64,000 nucleotides of DNA from Candidatus Sodalis endolongispinus (GTDB taxonomy: Bacteria > Pseudomonadota > Gammaproteobacteria > Enterobacterales > Enterobacteriaceae). The position numbers and the translations under genes are program-made. The first letter of the stretch is position 1. The number at the start of each line of letters is the position of its first letter. Shown here in pieces: positions 40,061-49,415 of this stretch. The stretch spans positions 1,116,001 to 1,180,000 of the forward strand of contig NZ_JAFJYC010000001.1 of assembly GCF_018777395.1 (NCBI RefSeq), given 5' to 3'. Below the pieces are notes generated by a model. It ran no database searches, was not told the DNA's origin, and saw only the letters and a list, made by a program, of their open reading frames with translations.

Positions 40061-41749
40061 ATGGAAGCCATTACCCGCTTGCTGACAGAGATTTATCCGG
40101 CCGCCTTAAGCCAGGGGCAACTGGATACCATCAAGAGCCAAATCAGCTTCGCCAAATCCACGCCGCATCAGGCGCGCAAAGCGCATTGGGATGAGGATGA
40201 CGTCGTGCTTATCACCTACGCCGACCAGTTCATGGAGGCCGAAAAACCCACGCTCAACACCTTCACCACCTTTTTCAACCACCGCCTGCGCACCACGTTT
40301 TCCCTCGTGCATCTGCTGCCGTTTTACCCCTACTCTTCCGACGATGGCTTTTCCGTTATCGATTACCAGCAGGTCAACCCTATCATCGGCAGTTGGCAGC
40401 AAATAGGCGAGCTTAATCTCACCACCCGGCTGATGTTCGATTTCGTCTGCAACCACATGTCGGCTGAAAGCCGGTGGGTGAAAGGCTATCTGGCGGGCCA
40501 ACAGGCCTATGACGCGTTTTTTATTGCGCTTCCCCCCGCGACCGATCTTGCCAGCGTGACACGCCCGCGCACGTCGCCGCTGTTTACCCCTTTCACCGCC
40601 CAGGACGGTAGCACCCGCTATTTGTGGACCACATTCAGCGCCGATCAGGTGGATCTCAATTTCACCAACCCGCATGTATTGATCGCCGTTATCGGTGTAC
40701 TGTTACATTACCTGATTCAAGGCGCGGACTATATCCGCCTCGACGCGGTGGGCTATTTGTGGAAAGAGGTGGGCACCCGCTGTATTCATCTCCCCCGCCC
40801 CCATTTGCTGGTGAAGCTGTTTCGCGCCATCTGCGACGAGGTTGCACCCGGAACGGTGATCATTACCGAAACCAATGTGCCCCATCAGGATAATATCAGC
40901 TATTTCGACAATGGTCGCGATGAAGCCCAGATGGTATATCAGTTCCCGCTTCCGCCGCTGGTGTTGCACGCCCTGCACAACGGTAGCAGCCGCGCCCTGC
41001 GTCACTGGGCCGCAGGGCTTGAGATCGGCAGCGGCGACACCACCTTTTTCAATTTTCTCGCCTCTCATGACGGCATCGGTCTGAACCCGTTGCGCGGCAT
41101 TCTGCCGGAGGCGGAGATCATCCGGCTGGTGCGCGATCTGGAGTCGGAAGGCGCCCTGGTTTCGTACAAGCAAAACACCGACGGCACCACCAGCCCGTAT
41201 GAAATCAATGTCACCTATCTGGATGCGATCAATCGGCGCGAGGATAGCGACGAGACGCGCCTTGGCCGCTTTATCCTCGCCCATGCCATTTTGCTGGCAT
41301 TCCCCGGCGTGCCGGCGGTCTATGTGCAAAGTATTCTCGGGTCGCGTAATGACTATGAAGGGGTAAAGGCCGCCGGCCATAACCGCGCAGTTAATCGAGA
41401 GAAGTACCCGCTGAAAAATATAGAAGCGATGCTGGACGAGCAAACCAGCCTGCGATCACGGGTATTCCAGGCGTTGAGTGCGCTGATTCGCCTGCGCCGC
41501 CGACAACAGGCGTTTCATCCTGATGCGGCCATGGAAGTCCTGGAGTGGGATAATGCCCTGCTCGCCTTTTATCGTCGCGCCGCCGGTCAACGGCTGCTGT
41601 GTTTGTTTAACTTGGCGAATAAAGCGGTAAGTTGCACCTTGCCGGACGGCGAATATCGTCAGTTGACCGCTGAGGGTTCGGTCAGCGGCGGCCCGCTGAC
41701 CCTCGCGCCCTATGCCTTTTATTGGCTGGAACCGCTTAACGATCGTTAG
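40061..41749 (+). CDS. GH13 sucrose-phosphorylase-family enzyme, YcjM (glucosylglycerate phosphorylase) type
   Basis: A phosphorolytic GH13 enzyme. The protein (562 residues from ATG 40061; ATG 40058 also in frame, after AAGGTG) follows E. coli YcjM (559 residues), shown to act on glucosylglycerate, along its whole length: HWDEDDVVLITYADQF, LLPFYPYSSDDGFSVIDYQQ, nucleophile Asp in YIRLDAVGYLWKE, acid/base Glu in VIITETNVPH, transition-state Asp in NFLASHDGIGLNP. Intact. In E. coli ycjM heads a sugar-transport operon; here it stands alone between feoC and the bioH/gntX scar, so the substrate supply is unclear. Sucrose or glucosylglycerate are the likely donors. Confidence 0.85.
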   Translation: MEAITRLLTEIYPAALSQGQLDTIKSQISFAKSTPHQARKAHWDEDDVVLITYADQFMEAEKPTLNTFTTFFNHRLRTTFSLVHLLPFYPYSSDDGFSVIDYQQVNPIIGSWQQIGELNLTTRLMFDFVCNHMSAESRWVKGYLAGQQAYDAFFIALPPATDLASVTRPRTSPLFTPFTAQDGSTRYLWTTFSADQVDLNFTNPHVLIAVIGVLLHYLIQGADYIRLDAVGYLWKEVGTRCIHLPRPHLLVKLFRAICDEVAPGTVIITETNVPHQDNISYFDNGRDEAQMVYQFPLPPLVLHALHNGSSRALRHWAAGLEIGSGDTTFFNFLASHDGIGLNPLRGILPEAEIIRLVRDLESEGALVSYKQNTDGTTSPYEINVTYLDAINRREDSDETRLGRFILAHAILLAFPGVPAVYVQSILGSRNDYEGVKAAGHNRAVNREKYPLKNIEAMLDEQTSLRSRVFQALSALIRLRRRQQAFHPDAAMEVLEWDNALLAFYRRAAGQRLLCLFNLANKAVSCTLPDGEYRQLTAEGSVSGGPLTLAPYAFYWLEPLNDR

Positions 41750-41789
41750 CGCGCGTGCGAATACGCACTGCCTGCGCCTCATACTCCTT

Positions 41790-41950
41790 CTTGACGGGCA
41801 TCGTTTGCCGGCCACCAACCCTGATGCCAATCCGCTCGCCCCTGCAGCGCCTACTGGCAAGCGCCGCTTGCCGGCCGCCAATGCCGGCGCGACTACGCTT
41901 GCCTCACACCTTATCCCGTTTCATGGCTGGAACCGCCTACCGCTCGCCAA
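41790..41950. repeat. Imperfect repeats downstream of the phosphorylase gene
   Basis: Two diverged copies of a phrase like CGTTTGCCGGCCACCAA (about 41802) and CGCTTGCCGGCCGCCAA (about 41865), and TGGCTGGAACCGC present both at 41727 (inside the preceding gene end) and 41923. Weak, but similar in style to the tandem arrays elsewhere. Confidence 0.35.
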
Positions 41951-41955
41951 TGCCT

Positions 41956-42222
41956 TCAGGATACGCGCTGAGTGAAGTCGCACAGCGCCTGGGAAAACGG
42001 CGCCGGATGGGAAATGAATGGTGCAGGCGCCGCGCCAGCAAACACCATGCTCTGACTGGCGGGGCTCAATTCATCCACCAGCGGGACCACCTTACGCGGC
42101 ACCAGACCGTCCAGATAGCCGTACAGGCGCAGCATCGGCAGGTCAAGCCGGTCCAGCGCCATGCGTAAATCGCTGGCGCGCAGCAGCGCCAGCCCACCGG
42201 TCAGAACCTCGGTCGCGGGCGC
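41956..42222 (-). pseudogene. bioH: bioH remnant (pimeloyl-ACP methyl ester esterase), C-terminal third only
   Basis: BioH releases pimeloyl-ACP for biotin synthesis. Only about the last 88 codons remain: [20 protein letters not shown], then [20 protein letters not shown] with the catalytic Asp, and [12 protein letters not shown] at the end. The catalytic His position in AAHAPFISHP of E. coli reads APAPF here. The serine-containing N-terminal two thirds are absent; the remnant abuts the gntX remnant at about 42215-42225. Confidence 0.85.
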
Positions 42223-42745
42223 TGCCAGCTGCGGGCCCCCGCCCTGGCACAGCCTGCTCGCGGTGGGAGATTATCGCCCGCCGCTCAGCCGACTGGTGAA
42301 AAAACTCAAATATCACGGCGAAACCGGCCTTGCCCGCGTACTTGCCCGGCTGCTGTGGCTGCGCTGGCGCGAGCGCACCGCCGCGGGTGAGGAGAAGCCG
42401 GATTTGTTGCTTAATGTGCCTTTGCATGCTTACCGTCACTGGCGAAGAGGCTATAATCAAACCGAACTGCTCACCCGCGTCCTGGCACACTGGCTACGGG
42501 TGCCCTGGCAGGCTCAAGGGTTATTTCGCGCCCGCGGCGGCCCGCCTCAGCAGCGATTAGGCGCCCGCCAACGCCGGCATAACCTTTGAGGCGCCTTTTT
42601 GTGCCTCGCCGATGTAGCCGGCAAACGGGTGGCGCTGGTGGATGATGTGGTGACCACGGGCAGCACAGCCGGCGAAATCAGACGGCTGCTGCTGCGCCAT
42701 GATGCCCGTGAAGTACGGCTGTGGAGCATCTTCCGCACCTTGTAG
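42215..42745 (+). pseudogene. gntX: gntX (ComF-family) remnant, 5' end deleted and one internal stop
   Basis: GntX is a ComF-type phosphoribosyltransferase-like protein of unclear role, also linked to DNA utilisation. Homology starts only at the end of the zinc-finger region (GRCQ, then after a frame change [20 protein letters not shown]), so about 55 N-terminal codons are gone. The body is open (NVPLHAYRHWRRGYNQTELL) to TGA at 42587-42589 in RQRRHNL*GAF, after which the same frame continues with the PRPP-loop VALVDDVVTTGSTAGEI to TAG 42745. The promoter and start are missing. Confidence 0.85.
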
Positions 42746-42763
42746 TCTGTAGGGGAAAGGGCG

Positions 42764-42792
42764 TATAATATCCGACTAGTTTAGTCAACTAT
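42764..42792 (+). promoter_or_regulatory. nfuA promoter -10 with an overlapping type 1 IscR site
   Basis: A TATAAT (42764-42769) lies about 35 bases before the nfuA start. Overlapping it, 42768-42792 matches the type 1 IscR consensus (ATASYYGACT-N5-AGTCRRSTAT) at 23 of 25 positions by eye, with half-sites ATATCCGACT and AGTCAACTAT. nfuA (yhgI) is a known IscR-repressed gene in E. coli. Binding here is a well-supported inference. Confidence 0.75.
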
Positions 42793-42804
42793 TGAGTGAA
42801 TGTT

Positions 42805-43380
42805 ATGATCCGTATTACCGATGCTGCCCAGGAACATTTTGCTAAATTACTGTCCAATCAAGAATCGGGCACCCAGATCCGCGTGTTCGTTATCAATCCT
42901 GGCACGCCCAATGCGGAATGCGGCGTCTCTTACTGCCCGCCGGACGCGGTGGAAGCCACCGATACCGAACTGAAGTTCGATAAAATTTCAGCCTATGTGG
43001 ACGAGCTTTCCGCGCCTTACCTGCTGGACGCGGAAATCGACTTCGTTACGGATAAGCTCGGCTCCCAGCTGACCCTGAAAGCCCACAATGCCAAGATGCG
43101 CAAAGTGAACGACGACGCGCCGCTTATCGAGCGCGTGGAATATCTGCTGCAGTCGCAGATCAACCCGCAGCTGGCGGGCCACGGCGGTCAGGTGACGCTG
43201 ATGGAAATTACCGACGATATGCTCGCTATCCTGCAATTCGGCGGCGGCTGTAATGGCTGTTCAATGGTGGACTACACGCTCAAAGAAGGGATTGAGAAAG
43301 AGCTCCTGGAAAAATTTCCTGAATTGAAGGGCGTGCGCGATCTCACCGAGCATCAGCGCGGCGAGCACTCCTACTATTAA
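42805..43380 (+). CDS. nfuA: NfuA, Fe-S cluster carrier protein
   Basis: Carries 4Fe-4S clusters to target proteins under stress. ATG 42805 ([20 protein letters not shown]) gives 191 residues, exactly the E. coli length: an N-terminal degenerate A-type scaffold domain and a C-terminal Nfu domain with the cluster-binding CxxC in [18 protein letters not shown]. Intact, and preceded by an IscR-type operator. gntT, its E. coli neighbour, is missing. Confidence 0.97.
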   Translation: MIRITDAAQEHFAKLLSNQESGTQIRVFVINPGTPNAECGVSYCPPDAVEATDTELKFDKISAYVDELSAPYLLDAEIDFVTDKLGSQLTLKAHNAKMRKVNDDAPLIERVEYLLQSQINPQLAGHGGQVTLMEITDDMLAILQFGGGCNGCSMVDYTLKEGIEKELLEKFPELKGVRDLTEHQRGEHSYY

Positions 43381-43501
43381 TACCTGACGGCCCCGCAAGC
43401 AAGACGGGGCTCGCCACGCCGCCGTTGCTCCGCACCGGGGTGCTATTCAAAAGGTTGCGCTGCGCTCTGACAGCGGATCCCCTGCGCCCGGCGACGGCCC
43501 T

Positions 43502-43656
43502 CTGCTTGAATACGATATGCCGGGTGTCTGGTTAATACGTTATCCCGGGCCTCTGCTTGAATACGTTATCCTGGACATCTGCTTGAATACGTTATCCCGG
43601 GCGTCGGGTTGAATATGGTATGTAAGGCGTCTGCTTGAAGGCGTTATGCCGGGCGA
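43502..43656. repeat. Tandem repeat, 26-base unit, 6 copies
   Basis: Copies start at 43502, 43528 (25 bases), 43553, 43579, 43605 and 43631. The consensus is CTGCTTGAATACGTTATCCC followed by GGGCGT. Copies 3 and 4 are nearly identical, the outer ones more diverged. The array fills the spacer between nfuA and malQ and reaches into the last few codons of malQ (stop at 43644). Confidence 0.85.
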
Positions 43657-45800
43657 TCGTTCTTATAGTCCTTATCGTCCTGCGCTCTTTTACCCGAACG
43701 GATCTCCACGGGCGCGTGCGCCAAAGCGAGGCGGCGCCAGTTTCCGACCGCCGTCAGCAGCCGGATTATGTGAGGATCGCCAAACATTGCATCAAGATCC
43801 TGCGTCAATTTGCGCCGCCAGTTGGGATAAGCATCGGTGGTACCGGGTACATTGACCGGCGTCGCCATTGCCAGCCAGTCTTCGGGCTGTAACCCCAGTA
43901 GCGCACTGCGGCTTTGCGCCATAAAACGGTGTATGGCGGCGTTTAACGCGGGTGACATAGCTTCATCATCAGCCCGCGCAGGCGTGTTGGCCGGTAAGCA
44001 GTCCGCGCGCCGCAGTACGTCCAGCAGCGCCTGCCGTTCCTGACGACGCTCTTCCAGAAGCCGTTGCCAGGTTTGCTCGTCGTCATACAGGCCAAGTCGA
44101 TGGGCCAAATTGATGTCCGCCCCTTGCCAAAAACCGCTTAAGGTCGCCAAATCATGGGTGGTCAGCGTGGCCATCGCCTGCGCGGGATAGTCTGCCGGCG
44201 CACGAAATTGCCGATCTTGATCCCGTTCAAAAAACAGAACCTTATATGAATACACCCCCGTGGTACGTAGCTTCTCGACAATATCCTCCGGCACGGTGCC
44301 GAGATCCTCGCCGATGACCATACACCGCTGGCGCTGGCTTTCGAGGGCCAGTACCGCCAGCAAAGCATCAACCGGATAGCGCACGTAAGCGCCGTGCTCC
44401 GAACCGTAGCCCTGCGGTACCCACCACAGGCGCATCAAAGCCATCACATGATCCAGGCGCAGCGCGCCGCAATAGCGCATATTGGCCCGCAGCATGTCGA
44501 TGAAAGGCTGATAGCCGCGCGCGTACAGCACATTTGGATCCTGCGGCGGCAATTGCCAATTCTGGCCCTGCGGGCCCAGCCTGTCCGGCGGTGCGCCTAC
44601 CGACGCGGACAAACAATAAAGCATAGGATCGGCCCAGGTTTCCACACCGCCATCACCTACGCCCACCGCCAAATCGCGATAAATCCCCACCGACATCGCC
44701 AGCCGCTGGCTGAGCCGATAACAGCCCTCTAACTGCCTGGCCGCCAGCCACTGCAAATAACTGAAAAAAGCGATCTCGTCCTGGTGAAGTTGTCTGAAAC
44801 GCGCCAACGCCGCGCTGACGACCTGTTGATACTCCGCCGGCCAGGCGCGCCATCCCGGGCTGGCAACGCCTTCAGCCACCTGTTGCAGGTGCAGCGCATC
44901 AAATGTGGCCTGCTGATACAGACTGTCGCCGCCGGCCGCGACAAATTCGGCCAGCGAGCGACGTTCAGGACAACCTTCCACCCGCTGCTTGAATTTGCTC
45001 CAGGCGTAACGCAGCGCCGTCAATTTGAGCTGCATCACCTGCGCATAATCGACATGGTCATTGGCGCGCAGCGCCTGCAGCCGATGACCGATTTCCGGCT
45101 GCTGCCACCAATGCTGTGCGGGTTCACTTTGTAAAAAATCGTCCAATCCGCCGACGTCGATATAGATAATATTCAGCCAGCGGCGCGAAGAGGGGCTGTA
45201 GGGACTGGCCCAGTCAGGCAGGGCCGGATAGAGCGCATGCAGCGGGTTGATGCCGACAAAAGCGCCACCGAGCTTAGCGACCCCTGCGATCATTTGCGCC
45301 AGATCGCCGAAATCGCCGATACCCCAATTGCGCGCCGAACGCAGCGTATAGAGCTGAACAGTGCTGCCCCACAGCCGATGGCCCGCGCGGAGCGCCGGCG
45401 GTTCATAACAGCGCTCGGGGACGACGATCACTTTGCACTCCCAATCAGGGTCGGCGGCACCGAGCGTCAACCGGTGGTAACCGTCAGCTACCCCCGCCGG
45501 CAGCGTCAGATGGTGCACACCGCGCTTAACGGCAGGCGCCGATGCCTCGTCGCCTGCCAAGGGCTTCGCCAAAGTCTGTCCGTGATTCTGCCTGCCCGAC
45601 TCTTCGGTAAGCGTCCAGGCCCCGGATATACCCGCCGGCAGCGTAGCGGCGCGATCGCAGGCTTCAGCCCCCGGCATGGCGGCCAACAGTAGCCGCAATG
45701 TCTCCGGGCTAATGTGCCGCGGCCGTTGCCAGGCGTCGACGTACTCCGTGATAATGCCGGCCTGCTGCGCACGCTGATAAAGCACTTCCGGGTCCGTCAT
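43644..45800 (-). CDS. malQ: MalQ, 4-alpha-glucanotransferase (amylomaltase)
   Basis: Rearranges maltodextrins. ATG 45800 gives 718 residues (694 in E. coli). GH77 motifs are complete: SPYSPSSRRWLNIIYIDV, GALRLDHVMALMRLWW with the nucleophile Asp, VIGEDLGTVP with the catalytic Glu, and TTHDLATLSGFW. Intact. The extreme C-terminus is encoded by the beginning of the 26-base repeat array. malP upstream is a pseudogene 53 bases away, and the activator gene malT is absent, so expression may be low. Confidence 0.93.
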   Translation of the reverse strand: MTDPEVLYQRAQQAGIITEYVDAWQRPRHISPETLRLLLAAMPGAEACDRAATLPAGISGAWTLTEESGRQNHGQTLAKPLAGDEASAPAVKRGVHHLTLPAGVADGYHRLTLGAADPDWECKVIVVPERCYEPPALRAGHRLWGSTVQLYTLRSARNWGIGDFGDLAQMIAGVAKLGGAFVGINPLHALYPALPDWASPYSPSSRRWLNIIYIDVGGLDDFLQSEPAQHWWQQPEIGHRLQALRANDHVDYAQVMQLKLTALRYAWSKFKQRVEGCPERRSLAEFVAAGGDSLYQQATFDALHLQQVAEGVASPGWRAWPAEYQQVVSAALARFRQLHQDEIAFFSYLQWLAARQLEGCYRLSQRLAMSVGIYRDLAVGVGDGGVETWADPMLYCLSASVGAPPDRLGPQGQNWQLPPQDPNVLYARGYQPFIDMLRANMRYCGALRLDHVMALMRLWWVPQGYGSEHGAYVRYPVDALLAVLALESQRQRCMVIGEDLGTVPEDIVEKLRTTGVYSYKVLFFERDQDRQFRAPADYPAQAMATLTTHDLATLSGFWQGADINLAHRLGLYDDEQTWQRLLEERRQERQALLDVLRRADCLPANTPARADDEAMSPALNAAIHRFMAQSRSALLGLQPEDWLAMATPVNVPGTTDAYPNWRRKLTQDLDAMFGDPHIIRLLTAVGNWRRLALAHAPVEIRSGKRAQDDKDYKNDRPA

Positions 45801-45853
45801 CGTCGCGCCCCGTGGTTGTCCATGCTGTCCCCCTGTATAGCCATCGTGGCGCC

Positions 45854-48261
45854 TCAACGTTTTGCCTGCCAGATACGCTGTTGATAATCACGTATCGCCC
45901 GATCAGAGCTGAAGAATACCACCCGCGCGGTATTGAGCACCGCGCAACGTGTCCAATCATCGGGACGGCGGTAAAGCGCATCCACCTGTTGCTGGGCGCG
46001 GCAATAGGCGGCGAAATCCGCCAGCACCAGATAAGGATCGCCGCCTTTTTGCAGGCTTTGCAACAACATGTCGAATGCATGCTTGTCTTTATTGCTGTAG
46101 ACGCCGCTGGACAAGTCTGCCAGTAACCCTTTCAGCGCCTTGTCCTGCTTGAGGATCTGCGCCGGTTTATAGCCGCCGGCGACCAGCGTCTTCACCTGAC
46201 TCTCCGTCTGGCCGAAAATGAGAATATTCTCCTCGCCCACCTGCTCGGCGATTTAGACATTCGCACCGTCGAGCGTACCGATGGTCAGCGCGCCATTCAG
46301 CGCCAGTTTCATATTGCCGGTGCCCTATGCCTCTTTGCCGGCGGTGGAGATCTGCTCGGACAGATCCGCTGCGGGGATCATCCATTCGGCGAGCGTCACG
46401 CGGTAATCGGGCATGAAAATCACCTTCAGCCGATCGTTAATCGTGCGGTCGTTATTGATCTTGTGCGCCACCTGATTGATGGCATACAGAATATTTTTCG
46501 CCAGCGCATAGCCCGGCGCCGCCTTGGCGCCAAACAAAAATACCCGCGGCACGATATCCAGCCCGGGATTATCCCGTAATTGGCGATATAGCGACAGAAT
46601 ATGCAGCAGATTCAAATGCTGGCGCTTATATTCGTGCAACCGTTTAATTTGCACATCGAATAAGGCTTCCGGGTCAACGCTGATACCGGTCACCTGGTGA
46701 ATGTTGTCGGCCAATCGACGCTTATTATCGCGTTTGATCTGCTGGAAGCGGGCGCGAAACGCCGCGTCATCCGCAAACGGCTCCAGCGCCTTTAACCTTT
46801 CCAGCCGCGTTATCCAGCTCTTGCCAATCGTCTCGTCAATCAGCGCCGACAACTGCGGATTACACTGCTTTAACCAGCGGCGCGGGGTGATACCGTTGGT
46901 CACGTTGTGGAACTTTTGCGGCCACAGTTGGTAGTATTCGGGGAACAGATCGCTTTTCACCAGATAGGAATGCAGCGCGGCGACGCCGTTTACCGCGAAA
47001 CCGCATACCACGCATAAATTTGCCATGCGTACCTGTTTATCATGCAGCACCGCCAGACGGTGCCATACTGCGCTATCGCCCGGCCAACGCTGTTCCACCA
47101 GCACCCGAAACCGGTCGTTGATGTATTTGATAATGGCGAAATGGCGCGGCAGCAACGTCTGCACCAGCTTCTCATCCCAGCGCTCCAGCGCCTCCGGCAT
47201 CAGCGTGTGGTTGGTATAGGCAAAGGTGCGTGATGTAATGAGCCAGGCCTCATCCCATGTCAGTTGGTGTTCATCGAGCAACACGCGCAACATCTCGGGG
47301 ATAGCGATGGCGGGATGGGTATCGTTGAGCTGAATAACCTCATAATCCGGCAGGCTCTCCAGACTGAGGCCGGCCAGATGATGGCGACGCAGAATGTCCG
47401 CCACCGCGCAGGCACATTGGAAATACTGTTGCATTAGCCGCAGCTGTTTGCCTTCCTGGTGGTTATCGTTCGGGTAAAGCACCTTGGTCAGTTTGGCGGC
47501 GTCGATACCGGCCCGTTCAGCTTTAAGGAATTTACCTTCATTGAATAACGCCAGACTGAAGGGATGCGGGTGCGTCGCCTGCCATAATCGCAGCGGCAGT
47601 ACCGTGCCGTTGCCGAAACCCACCACCGGCAGATCCCACGCCTCGCCGATGAGCGTGAACGCCGGCTCCCAGCGGCTGCCGCCCTGCCCGTTTTTTTAAG
47701 CTTGCCCCCAAGCCCCACCTCGACATTCAGCGCCGTATTATGGCGGAACCAGGGATAGGTATTGCGATGCCAGTCGTCGGGCGCTTCCCATTGTTGACCT
47801 GCAACGAAGGTCTGGCGGAACAAACCGTATCGATAATTCAGCCCATAGCCGATGGCCGGCTGGCCTACGGTCGCCATCGAATCCATATAGCAGGCGGCCA
47901 GACGGCCCAGGCCGCCGTTGCCCAGCGCCGGATCCACCTCGTGCTCCAATACATCGGCAAGGCTAACCTGATAACCGTCGAGCACTGTCTTGACGGTATC
48001 GTACCAGCCGAGATTAAGCAGGTTATTGCTGGTCAGACGACCCAGCAAGAACTCCATGGAGAGATAATTGACATGACGCGGGAATTTCTTACTGTCACCC
48101 GGTCGTGCGGGTTTAGGGGGGAGGCATTCGTTGACCGCCGCGCTGACCGCCTGCCACCATTTTAACGGGGTCATATCCTGCGCGCCGGCAAGACCGTAAC
48201 GTTGCCACTGGCGGTCAAGCGCGGCCTGGAATGCCGCTTTATCGAGTTTGGGTTTTGGCAT
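45854..48261 (-). pseudogene. malP: malP, maltodextrin phosphorylase, broken
   Basis: MalP releases glucose-1-phosphate from maltodextrins. ATG 48261 ([20 protein letters not shown]) leads through [20 protein letters not shown] to GGKLKK. A run of seven T on the forward strand (47691-47697) lacks one base; homology resumes one frame over at [23 protein letters not shown] replaces Ser of GKEASGTGNMK (46325-46327), just before the PLP lysine, and TAA replaces Glu of GANVEIAE (about 46253-46255). The span of 2408 bases, one short of a multiple of three, fits the one-base deletion. Confidence 0.93.
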
Positions 48262-48632
48262 ATGAACGTCTCACTCCTGTTAACCTAACGTGGAGAGCGC
48301 CAATACCGGCGCCCTACCCCTGAGCCCGCCATCGTCACGGCTATACTGGCGGCGCATCCGCCATCGCCGTGCAGCTCGCCGAGCCGGACACGACTATACC
48401 AGAATAACACCGACACCGGAAAAACCACTATCGCCGGGAAACGCGGGAGGACAGCACCGTACAGGCCGTCAGACCAAACACGACTACCCGGCAGCGCCTC
48501 CTGGTGGCGCCGTCACTATCGTCTTGCGGAAGGTAGCGGAAGAGTCTGGCTAATGCCGTGATGATTAAAGAATAGTCAACGCCGTTAAAAAATGGAGCGC
48601 CGGCAAGGATTTTTATGCCATCGCTTTCGCGC
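48262..48632. other. Gene-free spacer malP/glpR (malT and rtc genes missing)
   Basis: 370 GC-rich bases where E. coli has malT and the rtc genes. No MalT box or CRP site was recognised upstream of malP, and no remnant of malT could be identified. Confidence 0.45.
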
Positions 48633-49391
48633 TCAGCATAGCTCCAATTTAACATCTGAATGTTCGATAAGCGTCATCACGCCCGGTGGCGACAGTTGGT
48701 CGGTAAACAGATAGTCCACCAGGTCCATTTTGCCGAGGTTCACCATAGCGCTACGGCCGAATTTGGAGTGGTCGGTCACCAGCATCACGCAACGGGAATT
48801 GTCGATAATCGCCCGTTTGGTGCGCACTTCGTGATAATCGAACTCCAGCAGCGAGCCGTCCAAATCGATACTGCTGATGCCGAGAATGCCGTAATCAAGC
48901 CGGAATTGAGAGATAAAATCCAAGGTGGCCTCGCCGATAATGCCGCCGTCGCGCGTTCGCACCTCTCCCCCGGCCAGGATCAGGCGGAAATCCTCCTTGG
49001 CGGTAAGCAGCGTCGCCACGTTGAGATTATTGGTCACTACCCGCAGATTTTTATGGCCCAACAGCGCATGCGCCACCGCCTCCGGCGTAGTGCCGATATC
49101 GATAAACAGCGTGTCCCCATCGGCGATTTGGCTGGCGACACGCGCCGCAATGCGCGCCTTTTCCGCCGACCACATCACCTCGCGGTCATGATAGGCGGCG
49201 TTAACCGAACTCGACGGCAGCGCCGCACCGCCGTGATGACGCTGGATCTTGTTCTGCTCGGCCAAATCGTTGAGATCGCGCCGTATCGTCTGCGGACTGA
49301 CGGCAAAGTGATCCACCAGTTCCTCGGTGCTGACGTAGCCCTGCTGGCGAACCAGATTGATGATGGCATCATGCCGCTGCGTTTGCTTCAC
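48633..49391 (-). CDS. glpR: GlpR, DeoR-family repressor of the glp regulon
   Basis: Glycerol-3-phosphate-responsive repressor. Intact, 252 residues as in E. coli. The HTH lies in the first 60 residues (NLVRQQGYVSTEELVDHFAV, SPQTIRRDLNDLAEQ), the sugar-phosphate-binding domain follows (FIDIGTTPEAVAHAL, ILAGGEVRTRDGGIIGEATL). Followed downstream by nothing on the same strand; glpG and glpE lie upstream. Confidence 0.96.
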   Translation of the reverse strand: MKQTQRHDAIINLVRQQGYVSTEELVDHFAVSPQTIRRDLNDLAEQNKIQRHHGGAALPSSSVNAAYHDREVMWSAEKARIAARVASQIADGDTLFIDIGTTPEAVAHALLGHKNLRVVTNNLNVATLLTAKEDFRLILAGGEVRTRDGGIIGEATLDFISQFRLDYGILGISSIDLDGSLLEFDYHEVRTKRAIIDNSRCVMLVTDHSKFGRSAMVNLGKMDLVDYLFTDQLSPPGVMTLIEHSDVKLELC

Positions 49392-49415
49392 GTTGATTCC
49401 TCTGCTGCCGGCCGA

